From contig NZ_JAJAEO010000172.1 in the NCBI RefSeq assembly GCF_020447225.1, positions 1-60,408 of the forward strand: a stretch of 60,408 nucleotides of DNA, given 5' to 3'. Every line of letters begins with the position of its first letter. The first letter of the stretch is position 1. A model generated the notes under the pieces. It searched no databases. It had not been told where the DNA came from and was given only the letters and a program-made list of their open reading frames with translations. Made by a program: the position numbers and the translations under genes. Source of the DNA: Methylophaga pinxianii (lineage in GTDB: Bacteria; Pseudomonadota; Gammaproteobacteria; Nitrosococcales; Methylophagaceae). Below are positions 15,451-25,390 of the stretch, one piece after another.

Positions 15451-17292
15451 TTAATTGTCTGGATGAAACAAGTCATAAATCTTCTGAGCCAGGGCGGCAC
15501 TGATACCTTCCACTCTCTGGAGATCTTCTACCCCGGCACGTTTCACCTCTTGCAGGCCGCCAAATTGCTGCAATATTTTCTGCCGACGCTTTGGCCCCAG
15601 CCCCACAATATCTTCTAATGATGAGGTTTTTCGTGCTTTTGCACGACGTTGACGATGACCTGTGATGGCAAAGCGATGTGCCTCATCACGAACTTGTTGT
15701 AACAGGTGTAACGCCGGCGAATCGGCAGATAAGGTGACTTCCCCTGCCCGGCCAACCAAGAATAATGTTTCCTCGCCCGGTTTGCGTGCGGGACCTTTTG
15801 CGATACCGAGGATCGGTAAATCACTTAAATTCAATTCGGCTAATACTTCCTGTGCTTCTTTGATTTGGCCCTTACCCCCATCGATTAATAATAAGTCCGG
15901 ACGTTTGCCTTCGCCATTATTCAAGCGGGTAAAACGGCGGCTCAGGGCTTGTCGCATTGCCGCATAATCATCGCCGCCGGTGATGCCTTCGATGTTGAAT
16001 TTGCGGTAATCACTTTTAATCGCCCCTTCCAGACCGAATACCACACATGAAGCAACGGTTCGTTCGCCTCGGGTATGACTGATGTCAAAGCATTCAATGC
16101 GTTTTGGCAACTCGTCCAGCTCTAACGCTTCTTGTAACATTTCAAATCGCTGTAACAAGTTGGAACGACTGCTAATACGCTGTGTGAGACTGATTTCGGC
16201 ATTGGTCATCGCCATCTGTAACCAACGAGTGGCATGGCCCCGCTGCGGCTTACGCAGGCTGACTTTATGTTTGGATTCTGTTTGCAATACATCCTGCAGC
16301 AGTTGGGCTTCTTCCACTTCGTGACTGACCAGAATTTCTGCCGGCACATCTTTACCCAGATAATACTGTGGAATAAATGCAGTTAATAATTCGGATTCAG
16401 TGAGATCGGCTGAGCCTTTAGGGAAATAGGATTTACTGCCTAAATTACGGCCGCCACGGACAAAGCTGACTTCCACCACCGCAATACCATCCCGCACGAT
16501 GGCTGCCAGAACATCTGAGTCACCCTGCATTGAACTGACATATTGCCGTTCTTGTACCCGGCGTAAGCTAATGATCTTGTCACGAATAGATGCAGCCTGC
16601 TCGAACTGTAAATTCTGCGAAGCAACATCCATCTGATTACTCAGCTCATCCATCACCTGCTGGTTTTTGCCCTCAAGAAACATGATGGTGTGCTGCACAT
16701 CTTTTTGATAATCACTTTCAGAAATCAACCCCACACAGGGCGCGGTGCAACGTTTGATTTGATACTGCAAACAAGGACGACTGCGGTTTTGATAATAACT
16801 GTCTTCACATTGACGTACCGGAAACAGTTTCTGCAAAAGATTCAGGCTTTCGCGAACCGCGCCGGCACTGGGATAAGGACCAAAATATTTGCCGACTTTA
16901 CGCTTTGCTCCACGATGAACGCTCAATCGCGGAAATTTATCCCCAGAAATCAATAAGTAAGGATAACTTTTATCATCACGTAATAATACGTTGTAACGTG
17001 GCATCAGCTCTTTGATCAGGTTGTTTTCCAGAATCAGAGCTTCGTTTTCAGTATGAGTAACGGTAGTTTCAATCGCCACAATCTGGGCGACCATGACCTG
17101 TGTTTTATTGGTCAGTCCACTACTGCGGAAATAACTGCCAACACGTTTTTTAAGATTTTTGGCCTTACCGACATAGATCACGGTGCCTTCCGCATCAATC
17201 ATGCGATAGACACCCGGCCGGCTGGTCAGCGATTTAACAAAACTAACCGGGTCGAACTTGGCTTCGATAGGGGGATTTTCAGCTTGACTCAT
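15451..17292 (-). CDS. uvrC: Excinuclease ABC subunit C
   Basis: 613 aa, full length. UvrC makes the 3' and 5' incisions in nucleotide excision repair after UvrAB loading. The N-terminal GIY-YIG nuclease is visible at about 25-60 (P-G-V-Y-R ... V-I-Y-V-G-K-A-K-N-L-K-K-R). A Cys cluster follows near 160-185, a UVR helix pair near 205-240 binds UvrB, the RNase-H-like nuclease domain follows (E-C-F-D-I-S-H, L-L-I-D-G-G-K-G-Q), and the C-terminus carries helix-hairpin-helix motifs (D-I-V-G-L-G-P-K-R-R). It probably shares a transcript with pgsA. No uvrY/gacA gene precedes it. Confidence 0.97.
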   Translation of the reverse strand: MSQAENPPIEAKFDPVSFVKSLTSRPGVYRMIDAEGTVIYVGKAKNLKKRVGSYFRSSGLTNKTQVMVAQIVAIETTVTHTENEALILENNLIKELMPRYNVLLRDDKSYPYLLISGDKFPRLSVHRGAKRKVGKYFGPYPSAGAVRESLNLLQKLFPVRQCEDSYYQNRSRPCLQYQIKRCTAPCVGLISESDYQKDVQHTIMFLEGKNQQVMDELSNQMDVASQNLQFEQAASIRDKIISLRRVQERQYVSSMQGDSDVLAAIVRDGIAVVEVSFVRGGRNLGSKSYFPKGSADLTESELLTAFIPQYYLGKDVPAEILVSHEVEEAQLLQDVLQTESKHKVSLRKPQRGHATRWLQMAMTNAEISLTQRISSRSNLLQRFEMLQEALELDELPKRIECFDISHTRGERTVASCVVFGLEGAIKSDYRKFNIEGITGGDDYAAMRQALSRRFTRLNNGEGKRPDLLLIDGGKGQIKEAQEVLAELNLSDLPILGIAKGPARKPGEETLFLVGRAGEVTLSADSPALHLLQQVRDEAHRFAITGHRQRRAKARKTSSLEDIVGLGPKRRQKILQQFGGLQEVKRAGVEDLQRVEGISAALAQKIYDLFHPDN

Positions 17293-17304
17293 TAAAACCG
17301 TAAT

Positions 17305-17511
17305 TTATGGATTATCATCTTTACGCGGGGAATATTGACGTTGATAACACTTGTGCGCCTGATAAAAACTGTTCGCAGACAAGCCTAACAAAATTAATCC
17401 GCCAATAACCGCTGGGACAGCATCGTGATAAAGATAAAACATTACCAGGGCAGCGATAAGTTCAGCACTACCAATGACTTTCAATAACACGACGTTTTCA
17501 ATCCGTTTCAT
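17305..17511 (-). CDS. Small two-helix membrane protein, unknown
   Basis: 68 aa starting M-K-R-I-E-N-V, with two hydrophobic helices (about 9-27 and 31-47) and a basic C-terminal tail (Q-R-Q-Y-S-P-R-K). It ends 12 bp before uvrC, so co-transcription is likely. No family is recognised. The length and hydrophobic pattern make a real inner-membrane peptide more likely than chance. Confidence 0.6.
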   Translation of the reverse strand: MKRIENVVLLKVIGSAELIAALVMFYLYHDAVPAVIGGLILLGLSANSFYQAHKCYQRQYSPRKDDNP

Positions 17512-17540
17512 GCCAGCTCGCTCCGCTTCGTTGCAAAATT

Positions 17541-17569
17541 TTGACTATAGCATTAACACCTATTATTAG
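17541..17569 (+). promoter_or_regulatory. Candidate sigma-70 promoter for mfd
   Basis: TTGACT (17541-17546), 17-bp spacer, TATTAG (17564-17569), about 100 bp upstream of the preferred mfd start. A small palindrome (GGATA-TTATCC) lies just downstream at 17573-17583. Confidence 0.5.
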
Positions 17570-17667
17570 TAAGGATATTATCCTATTACGAAATCCCGGG
17601 TGCTGTGGTCGGGTAATTGTGGGAAAATAATGCGCTTTCTCACTTAATATATATCAGGGTACCACTC

Positions 17668-20600
17668 TTGCCAGCCAACCTGCTCCAGCCTGTCCTACCT
17701 GCTTCAGCTAAAAATCAACTTCGTGCCGGACAATTATACGGCAGTGCACAAGGTTTGCTGTTAGCAAAAGCAGCTCAACAGCACGAAGGACCACTGCTGG
17801 TCGTCACCGACGATGTGGCCAGTGCGCATCGACTGGAATTGGAAATCCGCTTTTATCTTGGGCAAGCTGAACTGCCGATATTACATTTCCCGGATTGGGA
17901 AACCCTGCCCTACGACAGTTTTTCCCCGCATCAGGATATTGTTTCCGAGCGCTTGCAGACATTGCATCATCTACCCGGTTTTAAACGTGGCATTTTATTA
18001 GTTCCTATTGCCACATTGATGCAGCGTATCGCACCAAGGGCATTTCTGGATGGCAATCATCTTGAGCTGAAAATCGGCGATCAATTTGATATCGAACAAT
18101 GGCGTCTGAAGCTGGAAAAATCCGGTTATCGCAATGTGGCTCAAGTGATTGAACATGGTGAGTTTGCCGTTCGTGGTGCCATCATTGATTTATTCCCGAT
18201 GGGTAGCCGACAGCCTTATCGTATTGATTTATTTGATGACGAAATTGACACGTTGCGAACATTTGATCCGGAAACGCAGCGCTCCATCGACAACATCGAT
18301 CAGATCCATCTCTTACCGGCACGCGAATTTCCGGTCAATGACGACAGTATTGCGCTGTTTCGCAAACAATTCAGACAATACTTCGATGGCGATCCGCAGC
18401 GCAGTCTGATTTATCGTGAAGTCAGTGCCGGGAATATGCCGGGTGGTATCGAGTTTTACCTGCCGTTGTTTTTTGAACAAACCGCCCGCCTGACCGATTA
18501 CCTGCCGGACAACACACTGTTAGTTCAGCTCAATGATACGGTTCACGCCGCTGAGCAGTTCTGGCAGGAAATCCAGATCCGCTACCGCCAGCATAGTGTT
18601 GATCCGGAAAGACCCTTACTACCACCGGTCAATGTATTTGTTCCGGTAGACGAATTATTCGGCCAATTTAAACAATGGCAGAGGCTGCAGTGCCAGAACT
18701 TTGAATTGGATGACTCGGCAGGGAACAGCAATTACGCCACGGTGATGCCACCGTCATTACCGCTAAACTCCAAGCAGGATCGTCCGTGTGAAGCGTTACA
18801 CCAATTTATTGATAAGTTTGCTGGCCGAATTCTGATTGCCGCCGAATCCGCAGGTCGTCGTGAAACCCTGTTGGATTTGCTGCGTAAAAATCAGTTGCAA
18901 CCGAAAGTCGTCGACAATTGGGATGCATTTATAAAAGATAGCGCCCCGTTATGTATTACGGTGGCACCGCTTGAGCAAGGCTTGCTGCTGCAGATTGAAA
19001 ATATTGCAGTGGTGGCTGAAACACAGCTATTTGGTCAGCAGGTTATGCAACGTCGTCGTCGCAGCCGTAAAAAGCGTGACTCTGATGCCATCATCCGTAA
19101 CCTGGCTGAACTTACCGTTGGCGATGCCGTAGTCCACGAGGATCATGGGGTCGGTCGTTATCTGGGATTACAAACACTTGATGTCGGCGATGTCGCGACC
19201 GAATACGTCACACTGGAATATGCCAAAGGCGACAAGCTGTATGTGCCTGTCGCTTCACTCGACTTAATCAGTCGCTACTCGGGATCTGCTCCTGAACTGG
19301 CACCGTTACATCAACTGGGCACCACACAATGGGAAAAAGCACGGCGTCGTGCGGCCGAGAAAGTCCGTGATGTTGCTGCAGAATTACTCGACATTTATGC
19401 CAAACGTGCTGCCAATAAAAAACCGCCGATGCAGTCGCCTGATGAACAATATGAAGCTTTTTCGGCGGCATTCCCGTTTGAAACCACCCCCGACCAGCAG
19501 GATGCCATTGATGCGGTGATTGCGGATATGCAATCTGAAACGCCTATGGATCGGCTGGTGTGTGGCGACGTCGGCTTTGGTAAAACCGAAGTCGCGATGC
19601 GCGCCGCCTTCCTGGCTGTGCAATCAGGGAAACAAGTGTTGGTACTGGTGCCAACGACACTGCTTGCTCAACAGCATTATGAAAACTTTAAAGATCGTTT
19701 TGCCGATTGGCCAATCCGGGTTGAGGTATTGTCTCGCTTTCGAAGCAAGAAGCAGCTGGATGATGTGAAATCAGCGATCAGCGATGGCACTGCCGACATT
19801 GTTATCGGAACCCACAAATTATTACAGCAGGATATCGACCCCAAACGACTGGGCTTATTCATTCTCGACGAAGAACATCGTTTCGGTGTGACTCAAAAAG
19901 AACAATTGAAAAAATACCGAGCTCAGATCGATGTCCTCACACTGACCGCGACACCGATTCCACGTACTTTGAACATGTCGATTTCCGGTATTCGCGACTT
20001 ATCGATTATTGCCACAGCACCCGCTCGCCGCCTGGCGATTAAAACCTTCGTATTGCAATGGAACGCTGACAAGATCCGTGAAGGCATGCTGCGTGAAATC
20101 AAGCGTGGCGGGCAGGTTTATTTTCTGCATAACAAAGTGGAAGACATTGATCGGGTAGCGCGTGAACTCGAAACCTTAATGCCGGAAGCACGCATTGCGG
20201 TGGCTCATGGGCAAATGCGTGAACGTGAGCTGGAACAGGTGATGCTCGATTTTTATCACCAGCGCTTTAATGTACTGGTCTGCACCACAATTATTGAAAC
20301 CGGTATCGACGTGCCGTCCGCCAATACCATCTTTATCGATCGAGCCGATAAGTTAGGTTTGGCACAGCTCTATCAAATTCGGGGTCGTGTGGGCCGTTCG
20401 CATCACCGTGCTTATGCTTATCTTATTACCCCGCCACAACAAGCAATGACGGCAGATGCCATTAAGCGTCTGGAAGCCATTGAATCAATTGAAGATTTGG
20501 GGGCAGGCTTTACCCTTGCGACCCACGATATGGAAATTCGGGGTGCGGGTGAATTACTGGGTGACGAGCAAAGCGGCCAGATGCAGGAAATTGGCTTTAC

Positions 20601-21126
20601 CTTATATAACGAACTGCTGGAACGCGCGGTCAATGCATTGAAATCCGGTAAAACCCCGGATCTGGATAATATGGCCCGCCACACGGTAGAAATCGATCTG
20701 CATGTACCCGCATTGATTCCATCCGACTATCTGCCCGATGTGCATACTCGACTGGTGTTATACAAACGCATTGCTGCCGCGGCAGATAAAGAAGCCTTAC
20801 GCGAACTGCAAGTAGAAATGATTGATCGCTTTGGCCTGCTACCCGAACCGGTGCAGACGTTGTTTGCCGTGCATGAATTAAGGCTGAAGGCCAAGACCAT
20901 CGGTATTCGAAAAATTGATGCTTATGATCAAGGTGGGCGCTTATTGTTTGATAAAGAGCCTCAGGTAGAGCCGATGACCATCATCCAGCTGATTCAAAAG
21001 CAACCATCCCGATTCAAACTGGACGGTCAGGATAAATTGCGCTTTACCGACAATATGCCCGACGCCGAAAGTCGCATTCTGGTCATTGATTCATTGTTGG
21101 ATAATCTGCTCAAGCCGGCCGCCTGA
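17668..21126 (+). CDS. mfd: Transcription-repair coupling factor Mfd
   Basis: 1152 aa from the TTG at 17668, which has AGGG eight bases upstream and gives about the E. coli length; a reading from 17617 would add 17 residues. Mfd removes RNA polymerase stalled at lesions and recruits UvrA. The N-terminal third is UvrB-like. The RNA-polymerase-interacting domain shows V-H-E-D-H-G-V-G-R-Y. The RecG-like motor has Walker A G-D-V-G-F-G-K-T and the DEEH box (L-D-E-E-H-R-F-G-V), with Q-I-R-G-R-V-G-R in motif VI. A TRCF domain ends the protein. Its stop overlaps the cmoM start (TGATG). It is divergent from uvrC, another excision-repair gene. Confidence 0.96.
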   Translation: MPANLLQPVLPASAKNQLRAGQLYGSAQGLLLAKAAQQHEGPLLVVTDDVASAHRLELEIRFYLGQAELPILHFPDWETLPYDSFSPHQDIVSERLQTLHHLPGFKRGILLVPIATLMQRIAPRAFLDGNHLELKIGDQFDIEQWRLKLEKSGYRNVAQVIEHGEFAVRGAIIDLFPMGSRQPYRIDLFDDEIDTLRTFDPETQRSIDNIDQIHLLPAREFPVNDDSIALFRKQFRQYFDGDPQRSLIYREVSAGNMPGGIEFYLPLFFEQTARLTDYLPDNTLLVQLNDTVHAAEQFWQEIQIRYRQHSVDPERPLLPPVNVFVPVDELFGQFKQWQRLQCQNFELDDSAGNSNYATVMPPSLPLNSKQDRPCEALHQFIDKFAGRILIAAESAGRRETLLDLLRKNQLQPKVVDNWDAFIKDSAPLCITVAPLEQGLLLQIENIAVVAETQLFGQQVMQRRRRSRKKRDSDAIIRNLAELTVGDAVVHEDHGVGRYLGLQTLDVGDVATEYVTLEYAKGDKLYVPVASLDLISRYSGSAPELAPLHQLGTTQWEKARRRAAEKVRDVAAELLDIYAKRAANKKPPMQSPDEQYEAFSAAFPFETTPDQQDAIDAVIADMQSETPMDRLVCGDVGFGKTEVAMRAAFLAVQSGKQVLVLVPTTLLAQQHYENFKDRFADWPIRVEVLSRFRSKKQLDDVKSAISDGTADIVIGTHKLLQQDIDPKRLGLFILDEEHRFGVTQKEQLKKYRAQIDVLTLTATPIPRTLNMSISGIRDLSIIATAPARRLAIKTFVLQWNADKIREGMLREIKRGGQVYFLHNKVEDIDRVARELETLMPEARIAVAHGQMRERELEQVMLDFYHQRFNVLVCTTIIETGIDVPSANTIFIDRADKLGLAQLYQIRGRVGRSHHRAYAYLITPPQQAMTADAIKRLEAIESIEDLGAGFTLATHDMEIRGAGELLGDEQSGQMQEIGFTLYNELLERAVNALKSGKTPDLDNMARHTVEIDLHVPALIPSDYLPDVHTRLVLYKRIAAAADKEALRELQVEMIDRFGLLPEPVQTLFAVHELRLKAKTIGIRKIDAYDQGGRLLFDKEPQVEPMTIIQLIQKQPSRFKLDGQDKLRFTDNMPDAESRILVIDSLLDNLLKPAA

Positions 21127-21896
21127 TGCAACAGGATCGTAATTTTGATGATTTAGCCGAGCGTTTTAATGCCCGTATTTATGACACGTTGAAAGGTCAA
21201 TTGCGGCTGGATATTCTCAAACAGGATCTAGAGCAGTTTACCCGGACTCATTCTCTGAAGGTCTGGGATGCCGGTTGCGGTGCCGGACAAATCAGTTTGT
21301 GGTTAGCGGGCTTTGGTCATCAAATGACCTTATGTGATATCTCTGCAAAACTGCTGAACCAGGCACAACAGGATTTTGCTGAGGCCAAGCTGCAAGCCGA
21401 TTTTCATCACACTTCCATCCAACAGTTCCCCCCGCAGTTAACCCAGTTTGATTTGGTGATTTGCCATGCCGTAGTGGAATGGCTGGCAACCCCTTTAGAG
21501 ACCCTGAAACAAGTATTGGATCGCGTTAAAACACGTGGTTATCTATCGCTGATGTTTTATAACCGCAATGCCATGGTCTATAAAAATGTCATTCGCGGCG
21601 GCTGGAGACTGGAACCAATTCTCAATGATCGCTATATTGGTGTCGGTAATAAACTTAGTCCGCCTTTTCCACAATATCCAAATGAAATAATTCAGTTTTT
21701 ACAAAATAATGATTTTGAAATTATTCAGCACAGTGGAATTCGTGTGTTTAGTGACTATTTGAACTCCGAGAGCCGAAATCAGACAAATGAACAGGAATTA
21801 CTTGCGTTAGAGCACCAGTATTGTCGTCAGCCCACCTATCGTGACATGGGACGTTACGTGCATTTGCTTGCTGAGAAAAAATCTCCGAATGGATAG
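21126..21896 (+). CDS. cmoM: tRNA 5-carboxymethoxyuridine methyltransferase CmoM
   Basis: 256 aa. It matches E. coli CmoM (SmtA) along its length: R-N-F-D-D-L-A-E-R-F at the start, SAM-binding W-D-A-G-C-G-A-G-Q-I-S, C-H-A-V-V-E-W-L, L-S-L-M-F-Y-N-R-N, G-I-R-V-F-S-D-Y-L and R-Q-P-T-Y-R-D-M-G-R-Y-V-H. It methylates cmo5U34 in wobble positions of certain tRNAs to the ester mcmo5U, using S-adenosylmethionine. Its ATG overlaps the mfd stop, so the pair is coupled, though no functional link is known. Confidence 0.92.
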   Translation: MQQDRNFDDLAERFNARIYDTLKGQLRLDILKQDLEQFTRTHSLKVWDAGCGAGQISLWLAGFGHQMTLCDISAKLLNQAQQDFAEAKLQADFHHTSIQQFPPQLTQFDLVICHAVVEWLATPLETLKQVLDRVKTRGYLSLMFYNRNAMVYKNVIRGGWRLEPILNDRYIGVGNKLSPPFPQYPNEIIQFLQNNDFEIIQHSGIRVFSDYLNSESRNQTNEQELLALEHQYCRQPTYRDMGRYVHLLAEKKSPNG

Positions 21897-21930
21897 GGAT
21901 TACGTCATAATATGCAGTTCTATCCATTTT
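21888..21930 (+). terminator. Probable terminator after mfd-cmoM
   Basis: AATGGATAG (21888-21896, containing the cmoM stop) pairs perfectly with CTATCCATT (21920-21928); TTTT follows. The stem is AT-rich and the loop long (23 nt), so efficiency is uncertain. Confidence 0.5.
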
Positions 21931-21982
21931 GTCTGATAAGTGCGTTTTGACTTTATAATCCGTTTTAAGTTTTAGGAAAAAC

Positions 21983-22852
21983 ATGCTCAACAATAAACTA
22001 CCACTCATCATCTTATTATCAAGCCTGTTAACCACCGCTTGCGTTCAAAATCAAACACGCCCGACCGTTTCGAATGAACAGTTAAAATCTGCCCTTAGCG
22101 ACAGTGAATCCAGGATTGAAACCCAACTGCGCCAGCAATGCCAGAAAGTGATTGATAATCAAAACAAGCATCAAGCCGGTCTGCAATCCTTTTCCAAAGA
22201 GCAGCAAGTCACTCGTAAACAACTCGACGCATTAAATGATCAAGTCGCAGAGCTAAGCGAAAAACTTGACCAACGCGCCGTAGCACAAGCCACACAAACG
22301 GTTCAGCCTATTGATACCAACAGCTGCCCTCCTCCTGCCCCGATGACCTTGAACGATAAGTTGGTACTGGGTCAGACAGAATGGTTATGGATTGAAGCTG
22401 TTAACCGGGTTTTCCCGGCACGTGTCGATACGGGTGCCACCACATCGTCGTTAACAGCTCAGGATATTGTGACGCTGGAACGTGATGGGCAAAAATGGGC
22501 GCGTTTTACCATTGTTCCAGAAGAAGGCAGTGATAACAGTTACGAAGTTGAAGCCCCTATCGCCCGGATTGCCAATATTCGTCAGTCATCCACCAATGAA
22601 ATTGATAAGCGTCCTGTAGTCAGATTGACGATTCGTATTGGCAACATGACGGATACCGCAGAATTTACGCTGACAGATCGTTCACATATGACCTATCCCA
22701 TTTTGTTGGGACGTGAGTTTTTGAAAGATATCGCAGTCGTTGATGTGGCCCAGAAAAATATTCAGCCCAAACCCGAGTTATTGAAAGATCGTGCATCGGC
22801 CATTCCGAAAAAAGCAGCACAAGCTAACCCTAAAGCATCAGACGAAGAGTAA
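21983..22852 (+). CDS. Retropepsin-like (RimB/Zn_protease-type) lipoprotein
   Basis: 289 aa. A lipoprotein signal ends near L-T-T-A-C. A Gln/Lys-rich helix (about 30-100, coiled coil) leads to a domain (about 118-255) of the family annotated as ATP-dependent zinc protease, in fact a retropepsin fold. The key motif V-D-T-G-A-T-T-S-S-L starts at Asp149, and the flap and core strands end in L-L-G-R-E-F-L. RimB-like members cut glutamate additions. It heads a run with an inactive-transglutaminase membrane protein and a RimK-like ligase. The combination suggests addition and removal of amino acids on an envelope substrate; that role is inferred. Confidence 0.82.
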   Translation: MLNNKLPLIILLSSLLTTACVQNQTRPTVSNEQLKSALSDSESRIETQLRQQCQKVIDNQNKHQAGLQSFSKEQQVTRKQLDALNDQVAELSEKLDQRAVAQATQTVQPIDTNSCPPPAPMTLNDKLVLGQTEWLWIEAVNRVFPARVDTGATTSSLTAQDIVTLERDGQKWARFTIVPEEGSDNSYEVEAPIARIANIRQSSTNEIDKRPVVRLTIRIGNMTDTAEFTLTDRSHMTYPILLGREFLKDIAVVDVAQKNIQPKPELLKDRASAIPKKAAQANPKASDEE

Positions 22853-22861
22853 GGATTTCTA

Positions 22862-24373
22862 ATGGCTTCACGTACGCCCTTTTATATTCTGGTAAGTCTG
22901 CTGTTTCTAGCGGGTACCGCCTTAACATTACATCGCCATATTGCGTTTGATATTCCCTGGTTTCCGGGCGAACAGCGTCAAACGTGGTCCATTGAAGCGA
23001 AAATTGACTTTGAGGCCAGCGGCGATCCCGTGACGGCTCGTTTAGCCATTCCAAGTACACAGCCGGGTTATACCCAACTGAATCAACAAACTGCCAGCCC
23101 GGGTTATGGTCTTTCATTCCTCGAACGTGAGACCGGAACCTATGCAGAGTGGTCCAAACGGGAAGCAAATGGTAATCAGTCGTTATATTACAAAGTCGAT
23201 ATGCTGGTCGATCCTTTTGCCATCCCCGATGAACAAAACATGGTTCAAAATGTAAAACCCAATGTTGAAAAAGAACCTTACGCTACCGCGGCCAAGATGA
23301 TCTTGGAGCGGGCAACAGAACGGTCCTCATCTAATTACACTCTGGCACGAGAACTGATCCACGAGTTTAATAATCAGGAACAAACGGCTGAGCTGCTTGC
23401 TCAAGTCAAACCCAAAACCGTGTGGATCGCCCAATTATTGCAGGAAGCAGGTGTGCCAGCCAGACGTATTCATGCGCTGGAGCTGGAAGATGGCCGACGC
23501 CGTCAGTCCTTGATTGAATACATTCAGGTTTTTGATGGCGAAGAGTTTGATGTGTTTAATCCGGAGACCGGAGATCAAGGTCAGGCCGATAATCTGTTGC
23601 TGTGGCAATATCATTCCGGCCCGGTTCTGGAAGTTATCGGTGCTACTAACGCCCAAGTTTCCTTCTCAATGATTTCGCAGGAGCAACCATTCAATATCGC
23701 ATTGAATCAAAAGTTCGCCGATAACGAGTGGCTTAATTTCTCACTTTATACCCTGCCGCTCGAAGAACAGGCCATTTTTAAAGGTATTTTATTGATTCCT
23801 GTCGGCGTATTAATCGTTGTACTGATGCGTATTCTGGTCGGGATTAAAACATCCGGTACCTTTATGCCGGTATTGATTGCGATGGCCTTTATACAAACCA
23901 GCCTGATGACAGGTCTGATTGGCTTTTTATTGATTGTCGGCGTGGGGCTGATGATTCGCTCCTATTTGTCCTATCTCAATTTACTGCTGGTCGCCCGAAT
24001 ATCCGCGGTCATCATTATGGTTATCGGGATGATTGCCATCTTCTCTATCATGGCCTATAAGTTTGGCCTGACTGAAGGGATGAAGATCACTTTCTTCCCG
24101 ATGATCATTCTGGCCTGGACTATCGAACGTATGTCGATCTTGTGGGAAGAAGAAGGCGCCAAAGAAGTCATGATTCAAGGCGGCGGTTCGTTGCTGGTCG
24201 CCATTTTGGCCTATCTGGCCATGAATCTGGACTGGGTACGTCACCTGACCTTTAACTTTATGGGTATTCAGCTGATTTTGATGGCAATCACGCTGGTTGC
24301 CGGAAGCTATACAGGCTATCGTCTGCTGGAATTAAAACGCTTTAAGCCTTTGACCAAGCTGGATAAGTCATGA
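22862..24373 (+). CDS. Inactive-transglutaminase-like protein with 7-TM domain
   Basis: 503 aa. An N-terminal signal anchor (about 5-24) is followed by a periplasmic part holding a transglutaminase-like core (about 130-240); the Cys-His-Asp triad is not evident, fitting the inactive transglutaminase family. The C-terminal half (about 300-495) is strongly hydrophobic with seven predicted helices. This architecture is known from comparative genomics next to RimK-like ligases. AAGGA precedes the ATG. Its stop overlaps the start of the ligase gene (ATGA). It may form a membrane receptor or scaffold for the ligase product. Confidence 0.85.
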   Translation: MASRTPFYILVSLLFLAGTALTLHRHIAFDIPWFPGEQRQTWSIEAKIDFEASGDPVTARLAIPSTQPGYTQLNQQTASPGYGLSFLERETGTYAEWSKREANGNQSLYYKVDMLVDPFAIPDEQNMVQNVKPNVEKEPYATAAKMILERATERSSSNYTLARELIHEFNNQEQTAELLAQVKPKTVWIAQLLQEAGVPARRIHALELEDGRRRQSLIEYIQVFDGEEFDVFNPETGDQGQADNLLLWQYHSGPVLEVIGATNAQVSFSMISQEQPFNIALNQKFADNEWLNFSLYTLPLEEQAIFKGILLIPVGVLIVVLMRILVGIKTSGTFMPVLIAMAFIQTSLMTGLIGFLLIVGVGLMIRSYLSYLNLLLVARISAVIIMVIGMIAIFSIMAYKFGLTEGMKITFFPMIILAWTIERMSILWEEEGAKEVMIQGGGSLLVAILAYLAMNLDWVRHLTFNFMGIQLILMAITLVAGSYTGYRLLELKRFKPLTKLDKS

Positions 24374-25371
24374 GTGAAGCCGCTGTCAAAATGAATTGGT
24401 TTCAAACCCTGCGTGAACGCTATGCCCACCCCAGTGCTCTGAGCAAAATCGGGGTACTGGGCATGAATCGTCGTAACGTGTCCTATATCAGTCGCTACAA
24501 TCCGCGTCATTTGTTTCCATTGGTCGATGACAAGTTACAAACCAAAGAACTGGCATTGGAAGCGGGTGTCAAAGTGCCCGATCTAATTGGTGTGATCAGC
24601 GAGCAACATGCGGTTAAAGATTTAAGCTATATATTGCAGCGTTGCAGCAGTGGTTTTTGCATCAAGCCAGCCCACGGCTCGGGTGGTAAAGGCATTATGG
24701 TCATCACTCGGCAGAGTGAAGAAGGTTATCGTAAGTCCAATGGCCAATTTGCCAATATTGGTGATTTGGAACGCCATGTCAGTAATATTCTGGCGGGTTT
24801 GTTTTCACTGGGCGGACGAGCCGATGTCGCCATCATCGAAGATTTGATTCATTTTGATGATTGTTTTAGTGGGTTTAGTTATGAAGGTGTGCCGGATACG
24901 CGGGTTATTGTGTTTCGAGGTTTTCCGGTCATGGCAATGATGCGATTATCAACCGCAGCCTCCAATGGCAAAGCCAATCTGCATCAAGGTGCTGTCGGTG
25001 TCGGTCTGGATATTGGTGATGGTCATGCTTTAAGAGCGGTTCAATTCGACAAACCGATTTTGCTGCATCCGGACACCGGATTGAATATGATGACGTTGAA
25101 TGTGCCGCATTGGGAGGAAGTCCTGACGCTGGCCGTATCCTGCTACGAAATGTCAGGGTTGGGCTACTTGGGGACAGATATTGTTCTGGATAGATTCAAG
25201 GGCCCGATGTTATTGGAATTAAATGCCAGACCGGGATTGACCATCCAGATTGCGAACGGCAAAGGCCTGCTGCCAAGACTGCGTCAAATTGAAAAACTGA
25301 GTCATAAAAAGAGGATGAGCGTCGCCGATCGCGTCGCCTACGCAAGAGAACACTTTACCGATCATCAATGA
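24370..25371 (+). CDS. Alpha-L-glutamate ligase-like ATP-grasp protein (RimK-related)
   Basis: 333 aa. An ATP-grasp enzyme of the rimK_rel_E_lig type (TIGR02291). Visible landmarks are K-P-A-H-G-S-G-G-K-G-I-M-V-I (glycine-rich ATP loop, about 96-109), the acidic strand V-A-I-I-E-D-L-I, and the metal-binding end L-L-E-L-N-A-R-P-G-L-T-I-Q-I-A. Such enzymes join an amino acid, often glutamate, to a carboxyl or peptide end using ATP. The cytoplasmic enzyme is coupled to the upstream membrane protein by a 4-base overlap. The acceptor substrate is unknown. Confidence 0.88.
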   Translation: MSEAAVKMNWFQTLRERYAHPSALSKIGVLGMNRRNVSYISRYNPRHLFPLVDDKLQTKELALEAGVKVPDLIGVISEQHAVKDLSYILQRCSSGFCIKPAHGSGGKGIMVITRQSEEGYRKSNGQFANIGDLERHVSNILAGLFSLGGRADVAIIEDLIHFDDCFSGFSYEGVPDTRVIVFRGFPVMAMMRLSTAASNGKANLHQGAVGVGLDIGDGHALRAVQFDKPILLHPDTGLNMMTLNVPHWEEVLTLAVSCYEMSGLGYLGTDIVLDRFKGPMLLELNARPGLTIQIANGKGLLPRLRQIEKLSHKKRMSVADRVAYAREHFTDHQ

Positions 25372-25390
25372 TTTAACAGGAGTTCAGAAT

